Notes: a model not told the origin generated them from the letters alone. Shown: positions 11,009 to 20,009, numbered from the stretch's first letter. The stretch is DNA of 64,000 bases from Legionella lytica (GCF_023921225.1 NZ_CP071527.1:3134082-3198081), one strand, 5' to 3'. Made by a program: numbers and translations.

Positions 11009-12679
11009 TCAAGGTACGCTTAAAAACAGGGTTATTGGATGTGAGGCGCCCCCGGGAATATTTTTAATAACTAAAGTAACCTCAATATCTTTCGTTGCCA
11101 TTGGCACATTGGCCTCTGAAAAAAGTTTATTATTTTTCAACTTTAACCATGGTGGTGGGCTATATCCCTCAACAAAACGGATTTCATAAGGCATATTTTC
11201 ATATTCAGGCCATACATCACGATTGGCTACAAAATCATGGGCAAAAGGCTGTCCTGGGATAAGTAACGGTAGTTGGGGATTATCCTGCCTAAATCGAGGA
11301 GTAAGAGTTTCGTCAATACTTACTTGCAAAGGAACTCTTATTTGTGCAGAATCTCCTCCGGTATGCGTATTGGCATGCAAGGTAATATAATATTTTTTGC
11401 CCACGGCACTTTCAGGAATATATCCCTCTAATATTTTTGGATTTTGTGGAGAAATTTGTATTCTAAATGCTTTTGCAATATCAATTTTTTCAGGTTCGGG
11501 CTCAATTTGATCAATCATTACTGCAAGAGAGGAGTCTTGAGCAGGATTCTTAAGATATTGTGATAAATCAACGGAAAATTGCTCCTCAACTGATTGCTCT
11601 AATTCAAACAGCTCGATGCTTGGTGTTTTACTGCTATCGTAGGCTACCGGTATTCTCAGTTCATATGGATTTTCTGAATCACCCCCAGTATTAGAGGTAG
11701 CCGTGACGGTTAGGATTGCCATATCGCCAGCCAAGGCCGGATTTGGCTTTCCTTCAAGTACCAAATTATTTTCAGCACTCAGCAACAAATTTGACTTAAC
11801 TTTTGAATTGTCATCAATTTTAAACGTTATTTGATTGGTGACATTAAACCCAGGGGTATTCTCGAGCAAGGTCATTAAATTGAGTTGGTATGTTTTATTA
11901 AGCGTGGCTCCGGGGATAGGGACATTAGCTTTAAAGCGGGGTTTATCTTGTGTTTTGTATTCCACATTAATGGTCATATCGACTCGGGATGTAGACCTTT
12001 GTCCTTTAGTAGCCCCTACCTGAAATTTAATACTCCCGACTTTTTTCGGAGTTCCTTTGAAAGAAAAATCCAGAGGATCAAAAGAAAACCCGTAATTATT
12101 TAATTTTTGTTTATCAGCGTCACTCATAAGTAGAGAAACAGGAGCATTTTCAAAATAATTGTTTACAACATTCCTTAACGGATATGTAAACTCAATGCCC
12201 ATAGTAGCTTTTTGCGGTGGAATAACTTGCATCGATAAAGGGCGGGGAATAATAGTAACTATAGATTCCATCGGATAAGAACGAGGTTGATCTCGATGAT
12301 ACGTGACAAAAACAAACTTAGCCGAATATTTTTGCCCAATCTTCAAAGCGTTGGTGTCAAGAATTACATTCATGTTACAAATAGCATTAAGGTAGGGTTT
12401 ACAACCTAGGTCATATGGAAGAGTTGGGCATGGAGCTCCCAGACTTTCAACGCGAACATCTACAGGAGAGGGAATGAAACCCCAGTATTTTGAACCATGC
12501 AAATAACTGTATGCCATAGTCATAGGGATAGTTTTTACCTCTCCCTTATAGGCCGTAAGCTCAATACTATTGGTACCGCTTTCCTTAAAATAAAGAGCGA
12601 CGTTTTGGCGATGACGGCATTCGCTACCCCAGCAAACACTCCACAACAACATACAACCAAACAAAACTAATTTTTTCAC
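11009..12679 (-). CDS. Secreted protein with Ig/cadherin-like repeats
   Basis: The chosen start is the GTG at 12679, seven bases after AAAGGA; this gives a clean signal peptide (VKKLVLFGCMLLWSVCWG) and a protein of about 556 residues. An upstream in-frame GTG at 12712 would add a non-signal-like leader. After an N-terminal domain with paired cysteines, at least four units of the putative-Ig/cadherin type follow. Each ends with a phrase such as LVLEGKPNPALAGD or KILEGYIPESAVGKKY and then a strand with TGGDS. Such repeats usually form beta-sandwiches in exported binding proteins. It is co-oriented with, and 84 bases upstream of, the RHS gene, so the two may be cotranscribed. A role in exporting, docking or shielding the RHS protein is only inference. 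No catalytic motif is visible. Confidence 0.8.
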   Translation of the reverse strand: MKKLVLFGCMLLWSVCWGSECRHRQNVALYFKESGTNSIELTAYKGEVKTIPMTMAYSYLHGSKYWGFIPSPVDVRVESLGAPCPTLPYDLGCKPYLNAICNMNVILDTNALKIGQKYSAKFVFVTYHRDQPRSYPMESIVTIIPRPLSMQVIPPQKATMGIEFTYPLRNVVNNYFENAPVSLLMSDADKQKLNNYGFSFDPLDFSFKGTPKKVGSIKFQVGATKGQRSTSRVDMTINVEYKTQDKPRFKANVPIPGATLNKTYQLNLMTLLENTPGFNVTNQITFKIDDNSKVKSNLLLSAENNLVLEGKPNPALAGDMAILTVTATSNTGGDSENPYELRIPVAYDSSKTPSIELFELEQSVEEQFSVDLSQYLKNPAQDSSLAVMIDQIEPEPEKIDIAKAFRIQISPQNPKILEGYIPESAVGKKYYITLHANTHTGGDSAQIRVPLQVSIDETLTPRFRQDNPQLPLLIPGQPFAHDFVANRDVWPEYENMPYEIRFVEGYSPPPWLKLKNNKLFSEANVPMATKDIEVTLVIKNIPGGASHPITLFLSVP

Positions 12680-13067
12680 CACCAAATCCTTTAAACAAAA
12701 ATAACCGGGCACATCAACAGCAAACGCTGATGTGAATTAATGATTTTTTGGTTTAAAACTCATGTGTCACACATGAAGTAGAGGAAAAATAGGATGATGA
12801 GAAAAAAGGTGCGATGTTGGCTAACTAGCGATAATGTACATTCCATAAGTTGGTTCTTGTATATTTTCTTCATGATTTAATTCCGTAATTTCCATGGCAT
12901 CTTCCAAGCCAAGTTTATCCTAATCAATTGGGGCTACGAGGTCAACAAAAAATGTTATTTTTTACTAACTTATTTATGTAAAATCAATACTATTTAATAT
13001 CAAAATGTGTGAGTTAGGGATAATTTGCATCTTTTTTAATTAGTGCATGCAAATCCTTAGCTCGGGA
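12680..13067. other. Intergenic stretch with one very short ORF
   Basis: About 390 bases lie between the Ig-repeat gene and the small membrane protein gene. The only coding signal I see is a 24-codon ORF on the - strand, listed separately. No RNA gene, strong hairpin or convincing promoter was recognised. Confidence 0.5.
12821..12895 (-). CDS. Possible 24-residue peptide
   Basis: A short ORF encodes MEITELNHEENIQEPTYGMY and four more residues, ending IIAS. Its ATG at 12895 follows a purine-rich GGAAGA a few bases upstream, and the in-frame TTG at 12907 could also start it. The peptide is acidic with a hydrophobic tail. It sits upstream of, and co-oriented with, the Ig-repeat/RHS pair. An ORF of this length can easily be chance, and I recognise no family. 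Confidence 0.15.
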   Translation of the reverse strand: MEITELNHEENIQEPTYGMYIIAS

Positions 13068-13256
13068 TTATATTCCCTTCCTCTGGCATTTCGTATTGAG
13101 GCATTGATAGAGCAAGAATGAAGCACAGCCGCCGAAGGATAGGAAGCAAATCCATACGCCGAGTAGTGGGTCAAGCAAGAAGCCAAGAAAAAAGAGCGCA
13201 GAAATAATAATTTGAATTATTAAGGTATAGAATAAAGCTTTGCCGTTTAAGCGCAT
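13068..13256 (-). CDS. Small two-span membrane protein
   Basis: A 62-residue protein whose ATG at 13256 has a good ribosome site (AAAGGA, 8-base gap). The sequence has two hydrophobic segments, roughly residues 8-28 and 32-52 (LFYTLIIQIIISALFFLGFL and GVWICFLSFGGCASFLLY), separated by a short polar turn. The C-terminus is basic (CQRKGI). That predicts a small inner-membrane protein. I do not recognise the family, and no neighbour suggests a function. The ribosome site and the clear two-span pattern are the reasons for calling it real. Confidence 0.6.
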   Translation of the reverse strand: MRLNGKALFYTLIIQIIISALFFLGFLLDPLLGVWICFLSFGGCASFLLYQCLNTKCQRKGI

Positions 13257-13634
13257 GATGATAATCCTTTATGGGGTACTTGCTTTGGGTATGGTATATG
13301 AATATTTCTGTTTATTCAAATGGTTCAAAATGGTGTATTGAGTGTCAAAGCAGCTGCTGTTTACTTAGTAGTACGATTTCTCTTAGTCCCATGGATTCGC
13401 TGCGCTCATGGTTACCGGTTGCAAGCAACCAGGCTACGTTAGATTTGGTCGGGGAGGTGTGTTAGTTACGTGTTTTTTTCAAATCCTGTATAGTGACTTT
13501 AAGCCCCGCATGCCCTGCCAAAAATGAGCTATAATTTAACTATCCGCACTATAACAACGCATAAAGATAAGTGCTCTTAAATAAACCTTGTTCACTAGTG
13601 CAAACCAATGGTGAAGCTGTGAGGAACTCGTCGT
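13257..13634. other. Intergenic stretch with a REP-like palindrome remnant
   Basis: About 380 bases without a credible gene. Near 13428-13445 is GGTTGCAAGCAACCAGGCTAC, preceded by GATTCGCTGCGCTCATGG. This is a partial copy of the palindromic element seen complete at 56165-56188. A TATAAT at 13530-13535 might be the -10 of the downstream coiled-coil/cyclase genes, but no matching -35 is evident. Confidence 0.5.
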
Positions 13635-13958
13635 ATGGCAGCATTAGCAGAGGAAAATGAAAACAGGCAACTAAAGGACATTATCATTCAATTACGAGTG
13701 AAATTAGAAGCAAATCATATGAAGATGCAGCGGAGAATTGAGAAAGAGCGTTCGGATTATAACCAAATTATTATCCAGCTCCAGACCTCAATCGTTGAAT
13801 TAAGAAATGAGTTGGAAAATATCAAACACCGTCATTTAAAGAATATCGAGGAATTAAAAAAAGATAAGAATAATGAGATTTACCAACTCCAAGAGACGAT
13901 AAGGGAATTGAGAAGTGTATTAGAAAAGGTAAATGTCATTGACGGCCAAACTAAATAG
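13635..13958 (+). CDS. Coiled-coil protein upstream of the cyclase gene
   Basis: A 107-residue, highly charged protein that is almost entirely predicted coiled coil: heptad-like Leu/Ile spacing runs from about residue 8 to 100 (for example LQTSIVELRNELENI and YQLQETIRELRSVLEKV). There is no signal peptide or membrane segment. The ATG has GAGGA nine bases upstream. It lies 55 bases before the adenylate cyclase gene on the same strand, so the two are probably cotranscribed. A regulatory or scaffolding partnership with the cyclase is possible but unproven. Confidence 0.65.
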   Translation: MAALAEENENRQLKDIIIQLRVKLEANHMKMQRRIEKERSDYNQIIIQLQTSIVELRNELENIKHRHLKNIEELKKDKNNEIYQLQETIRELRSVLEKVNVIDGQTK

Positions 13959-14013
13959 GTTTTAGTTCTGGAGTCATTTTAAGAATCAGAAAAATACTTT
14001 TTGAGAAATTAAA

Positions 14014-16287
14014 ATGCGCGATGTTGTACGTTATAAGAATATGAATTCAAAAAAATTTTACATGTTGCTGTCACAGATCTATCGTGATTTGGCAGCCACG
14101 TCTAATTTGAAAGAAATCACCAAAAAGCTAATTGATGTCACAGTCGATGTAATCGGCTGTGAACGTGGCACTATCTTTTTGAATGATCAAAAAACCAATG
14201 AGCTGTACTCTTTTATTGCACAAGGTGATCTGCATTTCGAAATTAGAATTCTCAACGACAGTGGTCTTGCCGGTTGGACGTTTACTAATAACGAAGCCGT
14301 TTTTTTAACTGATGTTGATGAGGATGAACGCCATAACAAACAAGTAGATAAAATTACCGGGTTTCAAACCCGCAGTATTCTTTGTGTACCCTTGAGAAAT
14401 GCCAATAATGAACTCATTGGCGTTACACAAATGCTCAATAAAATCGACGGTGATTTTTCCGACTCTGACGTCAAATTTGTGCAAACCCTGACTGAACATG
14501 CGGCGATGGCGATTCAAAATCAGTTAACCATTGAGCAAATCGAATTGTGCCATCAGAAAGACTTACATTTTTTGGAAACAATATCCAATGTTTCCTCGGA
14601 AATTAATTTGTCGTTATTATTAGAAAAAATCATCGACACGGTCACCAAAGCCTTAGATGCGGAACGTTCCACTTTATTTATCAATGATGAAAAAACGAAT
14701 GAATTATTTACTGAAGCTGGTATTGGTTTGGCCAAAAAACAAATACGATTCCCAAACCATTTAGGGATTGCCGGATCCACCTTTACCAGTGGAGAGGTAA
14801 TTAATATTCCCCATGCTTATGCTGACTTGCGTTTTAACCCTTCCGTTGACCGTCAAACCGGTTTTTTTACGCGCTCTATTTTATCCGCACCGGTAAAAAA
14901 TAAGAATGGCAAAGTCATTGGCGTCACCCAAGTTTTGAATAAACGACGCGGGGAGTTTAATTCCGATGATGAGTCACAGCTGTTAGCGATTAACTCGCAA
15001 ATATCTATTTCTATTGAGAATGCCAAACTCTTTGATGAGGTACAAAGCATCAAGAATTATAATGAAAGTATTCTTGAAAGTATGACGAATACGGTGTTAA
15101 CCCTTAATACCAACAATCAAATTGTCACCTGTAATCGTGCCGGGATGAAAATGTTGAATCTCACCTCCCTCAACCCCCTCATGTTAAAAGATATTTCCAT
15201 CTTATTTAACGAGGACCCTAATAATTTGGTCGAAAAAATTACCACCATCAATCATGAATCATCCCAAGTAAGACAGGAGGTGATGATGGATGTTGAACTG
15301 GAGTTAATGAGTGTAAAAATTACCGCCAACATTACCATTGTTCCCTTAATCAATGCCAATAATGAACGCTTGGGTACCATGGTTATGATTGAAGACATTA
15401 GTTCAGAAAAACGCATGAAATCAACGATGTCGCGCTATATGAGTCCCGACTTAACCGAAAAATTATTGCAGTCCAGTGATTATTCTTTAGGGGGAACTAG
15501 TACGCTTGCTACCGTCCTATTTTCTGATATTCGCAATTTTACCACGCTCTCCGAATCACTGGGGGCGGAAGAAACAGTGAAACTTTTAAATGAATATTTT
15601 TCCTTAATGGTTGATTGCATTCAAAACGAAGGAGGGATGTTAGATAAGTTTATTGGAGATTCTGTCATGGCGGTCTTTGGCAATCCCTTCCCGCATGATG
15701 ACGATCCTGACCGAGCCCTACGGGCTGCTATTGCTATGATGCATGCCTTGGATGAATTCAATCAACGCAGAATGGAGCGTGACTTGCCTCTGTTAGCTCA
15801 CAGCATTGGCATTAACACTGATAAAATAGTCGCCGGGAATATTGGCTCAAATAAACGCATGGATTTTACAGTGATTGGTGATGGAGTGAACTTAGCCTCC
15901 CGCATTGAAAGCCTCTGCAAGCATTATGGTGCGCACCTTCTCATTAGTGAATTTACCTATGAACGCTTAAAATCTACCTACCGCATGCGCCCTATTGATA
16001 AGGTTATTGTGAAAGGCAAAAATAAAGCGGTTTCAATTTATGAAGTGATTAACTTTTACGATCAAAACGTATTTCCTCATCAAATTGATGTCATTACTCA
16101 CTTTAATAATGGCATCGAATTTTATAATTGTGCGCAATGGGATAAAGCCATTTCCTGTTTTGATGCAGCGTTAGCCTTACATCCTAATGACAAACCTTCA
16201 AGCGTCTATATTGAACGCTGCAAGATTCTGAAAGAACAACCGGTTGATCCAGAATGGTGTGGGGTTTGGAAAATGTTAAGTAAGTAG
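14014..16287 (+). CDS. GAF-GAF-PAS class III adenylate cyclase
   Basis: 757 residues; makes cyclic nucleotide, very probably cAMP from ATP, under control of N-terminal sensors. Two GAF domains lie at about 30-172 and 190-340 (each with CERGTIFLND- or DAERSTLFINDEK-like cores and a CVPL/SAPV strand). A PAS-like region spans about 350-465 (NTVLTLNTNNQIVTCNRAG), and the cyclase domain about 495-690. All class III catalytic residues are present: metal-binding Asp505 (FSDIRNFT) and Asp549 (FIGDS), adenine-selecting Lys545 and Asp623 (VIGDGVN), and transition-state Asn626 and Arg630. The C-terminal 70 residues form a TPR-like tail (FYNCAQWDKAISCFDAALAL, ERCKILK) common to this cyclase type. No membrane span is visible, so it is likely cytosolic. 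Confidence 0.93.
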   Translation: MRDVVRYKNMNSKKFYMLLSQIYRDLAATSNLKEITKKLIDVTVDVIGCERGTIFLNDQKTNELYSFIAQGDLHFEIRILNDSGLAGWTFTNNEAVFLTDVDEDERHNKQVDKITGFQTRSILCVPLRNANNELIGVTQMLNKIDGDFSDSDVKFVQTLTEHAAMAIQNQLTIEQIELCHQKDLHFLETISNVSSEINLSLLLEKIIDTVTKALDAERSTLFINDEKTNELFTEAGIGLAKKQIRFPNHLGIAGSTFTSGEVINIPHAYADLRFNPSVDRQTGFFTRSILSAPVKNKNGKVIGVTQVLNKRRGEFNSDDESQLLAINSQISISIENAKLFDEVQSIKNYNESILESMTNTVLTLNTNNQIVTCNRAGMKMLNLTSLNPLMLKDISILFNEDPNNLVEKITTINHESSQVRQEVMMDVELELMSVKITANITIVPLINANNERLGTMVMIEDISSEKRMKSTMSRYMSPDLTEKLLQSSDYSLGGTSTLATVLFSDIRNFTTLSESLGAEETVKLLNEYFSLMVDCIQNEGGMLDKFIGDSVMAVFGNPFPHDDDPDRALRAAIAMMHALDEFNQRRMERDLPLLAHSIGINTDKIVAGNIGSNKRMDFTVIGDGVNLASRIESLCKHYGAHLLISEFTYERLKSTYRMRPIDKVIVKGKNKAVSIYEVINFYDQNVFPHQIDVITHFNNGIEFYNCAQWDKAISCFDAALALHPNDKPSSVYIERCKILKEQPVDPEWCGVWKMLSK

Positions 16288-16680
16288 TCTGGTTTCACCG
16301 CGCTGGCATTGACGTTCTGAACCGTGTAATCACCTCAAAGCTCATACGCTCATCTGTTTAATTTTTTATTTTCTTTAATTTTTAATGTATCTGCAGCTAA
16401 CTTTTTGATACCCGGCAATGTCCGCAGGCCCTTTTCCTCCATTGCTCAATCATTCTCAAAGAGGGAAATTAAATAATTTATCTTTATCGAATCAACAATT
16501 AGGCTTTTATAGCCCTTTAAATTTTGGTGTAAATTATTGAATGGGTCGCATAACAGCGACCTTATCACCTTCCGTAATGCCCCATTTCTAAATTACATTT
16601 ATCTCTATCCTGCAGAATCAATAATCATATGCTAGAGTAATAATTGTTAAATAAATATTGTTAACAATTACTTAGGATAA
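16288..16680. other. AT-rich intergenic region
   Basis: About 390 bases between the cyclase gene and the first secreted paralogue. Apart from the palindrome at 16657-16668 next to the downstream start codon, I see no RNA, no clear terminator and no ORF with a ribosome site. Confidence 0.5.
16643..16668 (+). promoter_or_regulatory. Palindromic operator-like site
   Basis: ATTGTTAACAAT (16657-16668) is a perfect 12-base palindrome, and its half ATTGTTAA also occurs at 16643-16650. Both lie directly upstream of the start codon at 16681, where a repressor or activator could act. No regulator can be named. Confidence 0.3.
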
Positions 16681-17394
16681 ATGGCATTTAATATGGAATC
16701 GGCAAAAAGCACATTGTTAAAAACAAGTATGGTTGTGACTTTATGCGTTTGGGGAGCAACTGCATTTGCTACACCGCCAAACTCAGGGCAACTAGTAATA
16801 ATTAACGGCTTGGATAATTTGACTGCCGCTGATGCGAATACGAATTCACGCTCCAATATTATGGTTCAAGTGTATGATACCCATACCCCTACCTCTCCCT
16901 GTTACACCGCGCAAAGACTGGGTTATTATAACGTTGCAATTATTAAATGGCAGGCGAATGGGATCCATAGCTCTACGTCCTGTGCAGGTACGGGTATTGG
17001 CACTGCGGCCATTTCTAAAGTAGTTATCACCCCACTAAACAAGCTGATAAAGAGCAGTGTCACCATTGTTTATGATGCCATAATCGACACCAGCGTGCCC
17101 AAGGGAATAGCCAGCCCAATTACCTTCACTCCGCCAACAACCATCTATACCAACATGACTTTGCTTATTAATGGCAGTGGTATTCCCAGCACCATTGGCC
17201 AAACTGCAAGCTCATCAAATTGGGGATTTACGGTAACGCCAAGCGCTCCTGTTTTTGATGTGGGTACTGGGGCCTTAAGTGCAACTGGTGTTCCAGGTGC
17301 AGTTGGAGCTTATGGGGTAAGCGCTGAAAAACTGATGCGACATTATGGCATTATTCCTTTTCACACCGCTGCGAATAACGATGAGTTGTTCTAG
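16681..17394 (+). CDS. Secreted hypothetical protein, first of a tandem pair
   Basis: 237 residues. AGG four bases upstream supports the ATG at 16681; a second ATG at 16693 (MESAKSTLLK) would also leave a signal peptide (LLKTSMVVTLCVWGATAFA). The mature part is Thr/Ser/Gly-rich and beta-like, with a pair of cysteines (SPCYTAQ and TSCAGTG) that could form a disulfide. Landmarks shared with the next gene are GQLVI-x-N near the N-terminus, SPITFTPPTTIY in the middle, and GAYG-x-x-AEK then HY-x-I at the end. I do not recognise a family. Export to the periplasm or beyond follows from the signal peptide only. The next gene starts 12-18 bases after this stop. Confidence 0.75.
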   Translation: MAFNMESAKSTLLKTSMVVTLCVWGATAFATPPNSGQLVIINGLDNLTAADANTNSRSNIMVQVYDTHTPTSPCYTAQRLGYYNVAIIKWQANGIHSSTSCAGTGIGTAAISKVVITPLNKLIKSSVTIVYDAIIDTSVPKGIASPITFTPPTTIYTNMTLLINGSGIPSTIGQTASSSNWGFTVTPSAPVFDVGTGALSATGVPGAVGAYGVSAEKLMRHYGIIPFHTAANNDELF

Positions 17395-17412
17395 CTAAGA
17401 ATAGAGATGAGT

Positions 17413-18075
17413 ATGAAAAATAATTTATTAAAATCAACGGTATTTTTCACTTTACTCGCCTCGCAAAAACTCTTTGCTATTGCTCCACCAAGTACTGGAC
17501 AATTAGTCATTGTTAACAATCTCGGTAGTAATGGGGGTGGGGGTAATACGGGATTAACACAGTCCAGCATCATGATCAAAGTGTATGACCATGCGAACAA
17601 TACTCAACCCTGCACCACGGTTAAAAGCCTTACTTACGGTGGAATCACTATCGTCAGATGGGCAGCCACAGGAGTGCATAGCACCACTTTTTGTACGGGT
17701 ACAGGCCCTGGGACAGCAGCCATTTATCAAGTGCAAATTATTCCATTGCCAAGACTTATTGGTAATACCAGTCAAGTCATATATGACGCAACCGCGCATA
17801 CCCCGCAAGCCAGTGCTAGTCCGATTACATTTACCCCACCCACCACGATTTACGGAAACATAGTCTTAGTGGTTAATGGTAATGGCACCCCCGTTACGAC
17901 CAGCGGACAAATGGCAGATGCAACGCATTGGGGATTTACTGCAAACCCCATCACGCCGGTTTTTGATTCGGGTAATGGCTCGATATTAACTACTGGTATC
18001 CCGGGAGTTTCTGGAGCTTATGGGTTAGAGGCAGAAAAGATTTTAATGCATTATGATATTCAAACCATATTGTAG
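17413..18075 (+). CDS. Secreted hypothetical protein, second of a tandem pair
   Basis: 220 residues from the ATG at 17413, six bases after AGAG; the ATG at 17407 abuts that site and is less likely. A signal peptide (MKNNLLKSTVFFTLLASQKL, cleavage near FA-IA) precedes a mature domain clearly homologous to the upstream gene. Shared features are GQLVIVNNL, the cysteine pair (QPCTTVK, TFCTGTG), SPITFTPPTTIY, WGFTA, and GAYGLEAEKILMHYDI at the end. A Gly/Asn-rich loop (GSNGGGGNTG) differs. The short intergenic gap indicates one operon that arose by tandem duplication. No enzymatic or binding function can be assigned. Confidence 0.78.
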   Translation: MKNNLLKSTVFFTLLASQKLFAIAPPSTGQLVIVNNLGSNGGGGNTGLTQSSIMIKVYDHANNTQPCTTVKSLTYGGITIVRWAATGVHSTTFCTGTGPGTAAIYQVQIIPLPRLIGNTSQVIYDATAHTPQASASPITFTPPTTIYGNIVLVVNGNGTPVTTSGQMADATHWGFTANPITPVFDSGNGSILTTGIPGVSGAYGLEAEKILMHYDIQTIL

Positions 18076-18119
18076 GTTCGGGCCATGACTCGACAAAGGT
18101 ATCGAGCCACTCCCCGAAT

Positions 18120-18138
18120 GTTGAACCATGGGCTCAAC
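18120..18138. terminator. Hairpin between convergent genes
   Basis: GTTGAACC and GGCTCAAC (one mismatch) flank a three-base loop, in the gap between the convergent secreted-protein genes. There is no long T-run, so termination is only suggested by position. Confidence 0.3.
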
Positions 18139-18141
18139 CTG

Positions 18142-19932
18142 CTACTTATTTAATAACAACTTTAAGGAATTAGGTAAAAAAGCTGAACTACCGGCAGCGC
18201 TTCCCTTCTCATAAAACAGGCCACCATCTACATAATCTGCTGGCAATGCAGGAGAAACACCATCCACTTTATAGGCCCAGGTGATACCTCCATCACTACT
18301 TACCGCCAATAAAGGGTACGAAGTTCCAGACGATGACACATAAGAGCCTGCCGCCATACAATAAGTTCCTTTACATGAGGCCGTATTGAAATAACCATTA
18401 TCCATAGTATCGCCAACTAACACCGGATAAGTACTGTTAATTCTATAAGCCCAAGTTTTTCCTCCATCAGAACTTGCTGCTAATAAAGGAAAACTATGTG
18501 CGGAGTCCCTCATATAAGAACCTGCTGCAATACAAATAGTGCCACTACAACTCACCGCAGAAAAATAATTATCATTACCTGCAAAAAAATCTGAAGGAAA
18601 CTGTGGTGTGGTATCAGTGATAGTATAAGACCATGTATGCCCAGCGTTGGAACTGGTTGCAGCTAAAGGATAAGAGTTAATAGAGCTAAAATAGCCTACC
18701 GCAACACAAACACTACCACTACAACTTACAGCATACATTTGCCCATAGGTAAAACCCGCAGGAGGAACTGGAGTCGTGCTTGTAATAGATGCACTCCAAG
18801 TCGCCCCATTATTGGAACTCGATATTACCAAGGGTTCAGTATTTCCTAAAGTGGAGAAATAGCTTCCAGCCGCTACAAAATTAGTGCCACTTGCAGCAGA
18901 ATCAGAGAGAGTACCTGACCCTACATAATCAGAAGGCAATGGAGAGAGTGCAGTCAAAGAATTAGTCCATAGAGCTCCTTGATTGGTTCCCGTAGCAATC
19001 AAAGGATAAGAAACAGAGGAATCAAAATAGGAACCTACTGCAATACATGCGGTACTCCCGCAACTCACATTATTAAAATATCCGAAAGTAAGATCTGGCG
19101 GTATTGTCGAGCTGGTATAGGTAGAAGACCAGTTCGCCCCTAACCCTGTACTAGTTCCTACAAAAGGCACAGACATACTACCAGTAGAATATGATCCTCC
19201 CGCAATACAAAAAGAATCGGCACATGCTACAGCATTGAAATAACCATTAGAAGAATAATCTGGTGGCAATGCTGAGAAACTAACCTCAGTCCAATTCTGT
19301 CCAGAAGAAGAGCTAATAGCGACAAAAGGACCAGCCACCTCCCCTCCAACAACACAAAAGCGCCCGGTGCAGCTCGCTCCATATAAATAAGTTCCCACCG
19401 GAAAGCTCGCAAGTGATGCCAAGGGATAAGCCCAGTTTGCTCCTGTAACTGTACTATAAGCAATCAAAGGGGCAGTAGTACCCAAACTACCATTATAATA
19501 CCCTGCAGCAACAAAAAATGGTGGCGGAGGGGGAGGTGGAGGCGCCGGAGTTACAGATACATTCAAGGGAACGGAGGAAGAAGTACACGCTACCCCTCTA
19601 CATAAGGCAAAATTACTTGAAACTGCTCCAGTAATGTCCAATTGCAACACGCAACTTGCTTTTGAAGCCAAAGAAATCACTGCAGGGCAGTGGCCACTGC
19701 TTGTATTTTGAGTCACCACTGAAGCAGGAAGCCCTTTAATGACGTAACCGGCTCTTGTAGCACTTGTATTATTAGTAATCAGATAATAAGCAGAAACAGA
19801 ACTTCCCTGAACCACAGTAGTTGGCAATGAAGTCCCTGGTTTAGGAACAATATTAAAAGTAGCGCCAGCGATTGCCTGATTGGCTATAAAAAAAGCGGCA
19901 AATGCTAAAACTAAATCCTGTTTTTTCCCCAT
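18142..19932 (-). CDS. Secreted Asp-box (BNR-like) repeat protein
   Basis: 596 residues; ATG at 19932 with AGGA eight bases upstream. A signal peptide (LVLAFAAFFIANQAIA) is followed by an N-terminal domain of about 110 residues (YLITNNTSATRAGYVIKGLP, cysteine-bounded CVLQLDITG). The same kind of domain opens the 1753-residue protein at 46352. After a run of eight prolines come about eight repeats of roughly 60 residues, with SCxGxxCxAAGSY, PLxAxSSDGGxTWxY and GYFN. SSDGGKTW fits the Asp-box motif of sialidase-type beta-propellers. Each repeat also has a paired cysteine, suggesting stabilised propeller blades. No sialidase active-site arginines are evident, so a binding or structural role is more likely than catalysis. 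It follows a beta-barrel gene on the same strand. Confidence 0.75.
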   Translation of the reverse strand: MGKKQDLVLAFAAFFIANQAIAGATFNIVPKPGTSLPTTVVQGSSVSAYYLITNNTSATRAGYVIKGLPASVVTQNTSSGHCPAVISLASKASCVLQLDITGAVSSNFALCRGVACTSSSVPLNVSVTPAPPPPPPPPFFVAAGYYNGSLGTTAPLIAYSTVTGANWAYPLASLASFPVGTYLYGASCTGRFCVVGGEVAGPFVAISSSSGQNWTEVSFSALPPDYSSNGYFNAVACADSFCIAGGSYSTGSMSVPFVGTSTGLGANWSSTYTSSTIPPDLTFGYFNNVSCGSTACIAVGSYFDSSVSYPLIATGTNQGALWTNSLTALSPLPSDYVGSGTLSDSAASGTNFVAAGSYFSTLGNTEPLVISSSNNGATWSASITSTTPVPPAGFTYGQMYAVSCSGSVCVAVGYFSSINSYPLAATSSNAGHTWSYTITDTTPQFPSDFFAGNDNYFSAVSCSGTICIAAGSYMRDSAHSFPLLAASSDGGKTWAYRINSTYPVLVGDTMDNGYFNTASCKGTYCMAAGSYVSSSGTSYPLLAVSSDGGITWAYKVDGVSPALPADYVDGGLFYEKGSAAGSSAFLPNSLKLLLNK

Positions 19933-20009
19933 AAATCACATCCTGTATTAATCAAAATAAAATGACTGTATGCATTTTCTTGCTAGGGGCATGGCCCCCT
20001 TTGCAGGTC

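Noticed and set aside
13271..13465. A + strand ORF of 64 codons
   Set aside because: It runs through the REP-like palindrome remnant, has no good ribosome site, and its amino-acid pattern is not protein-like.
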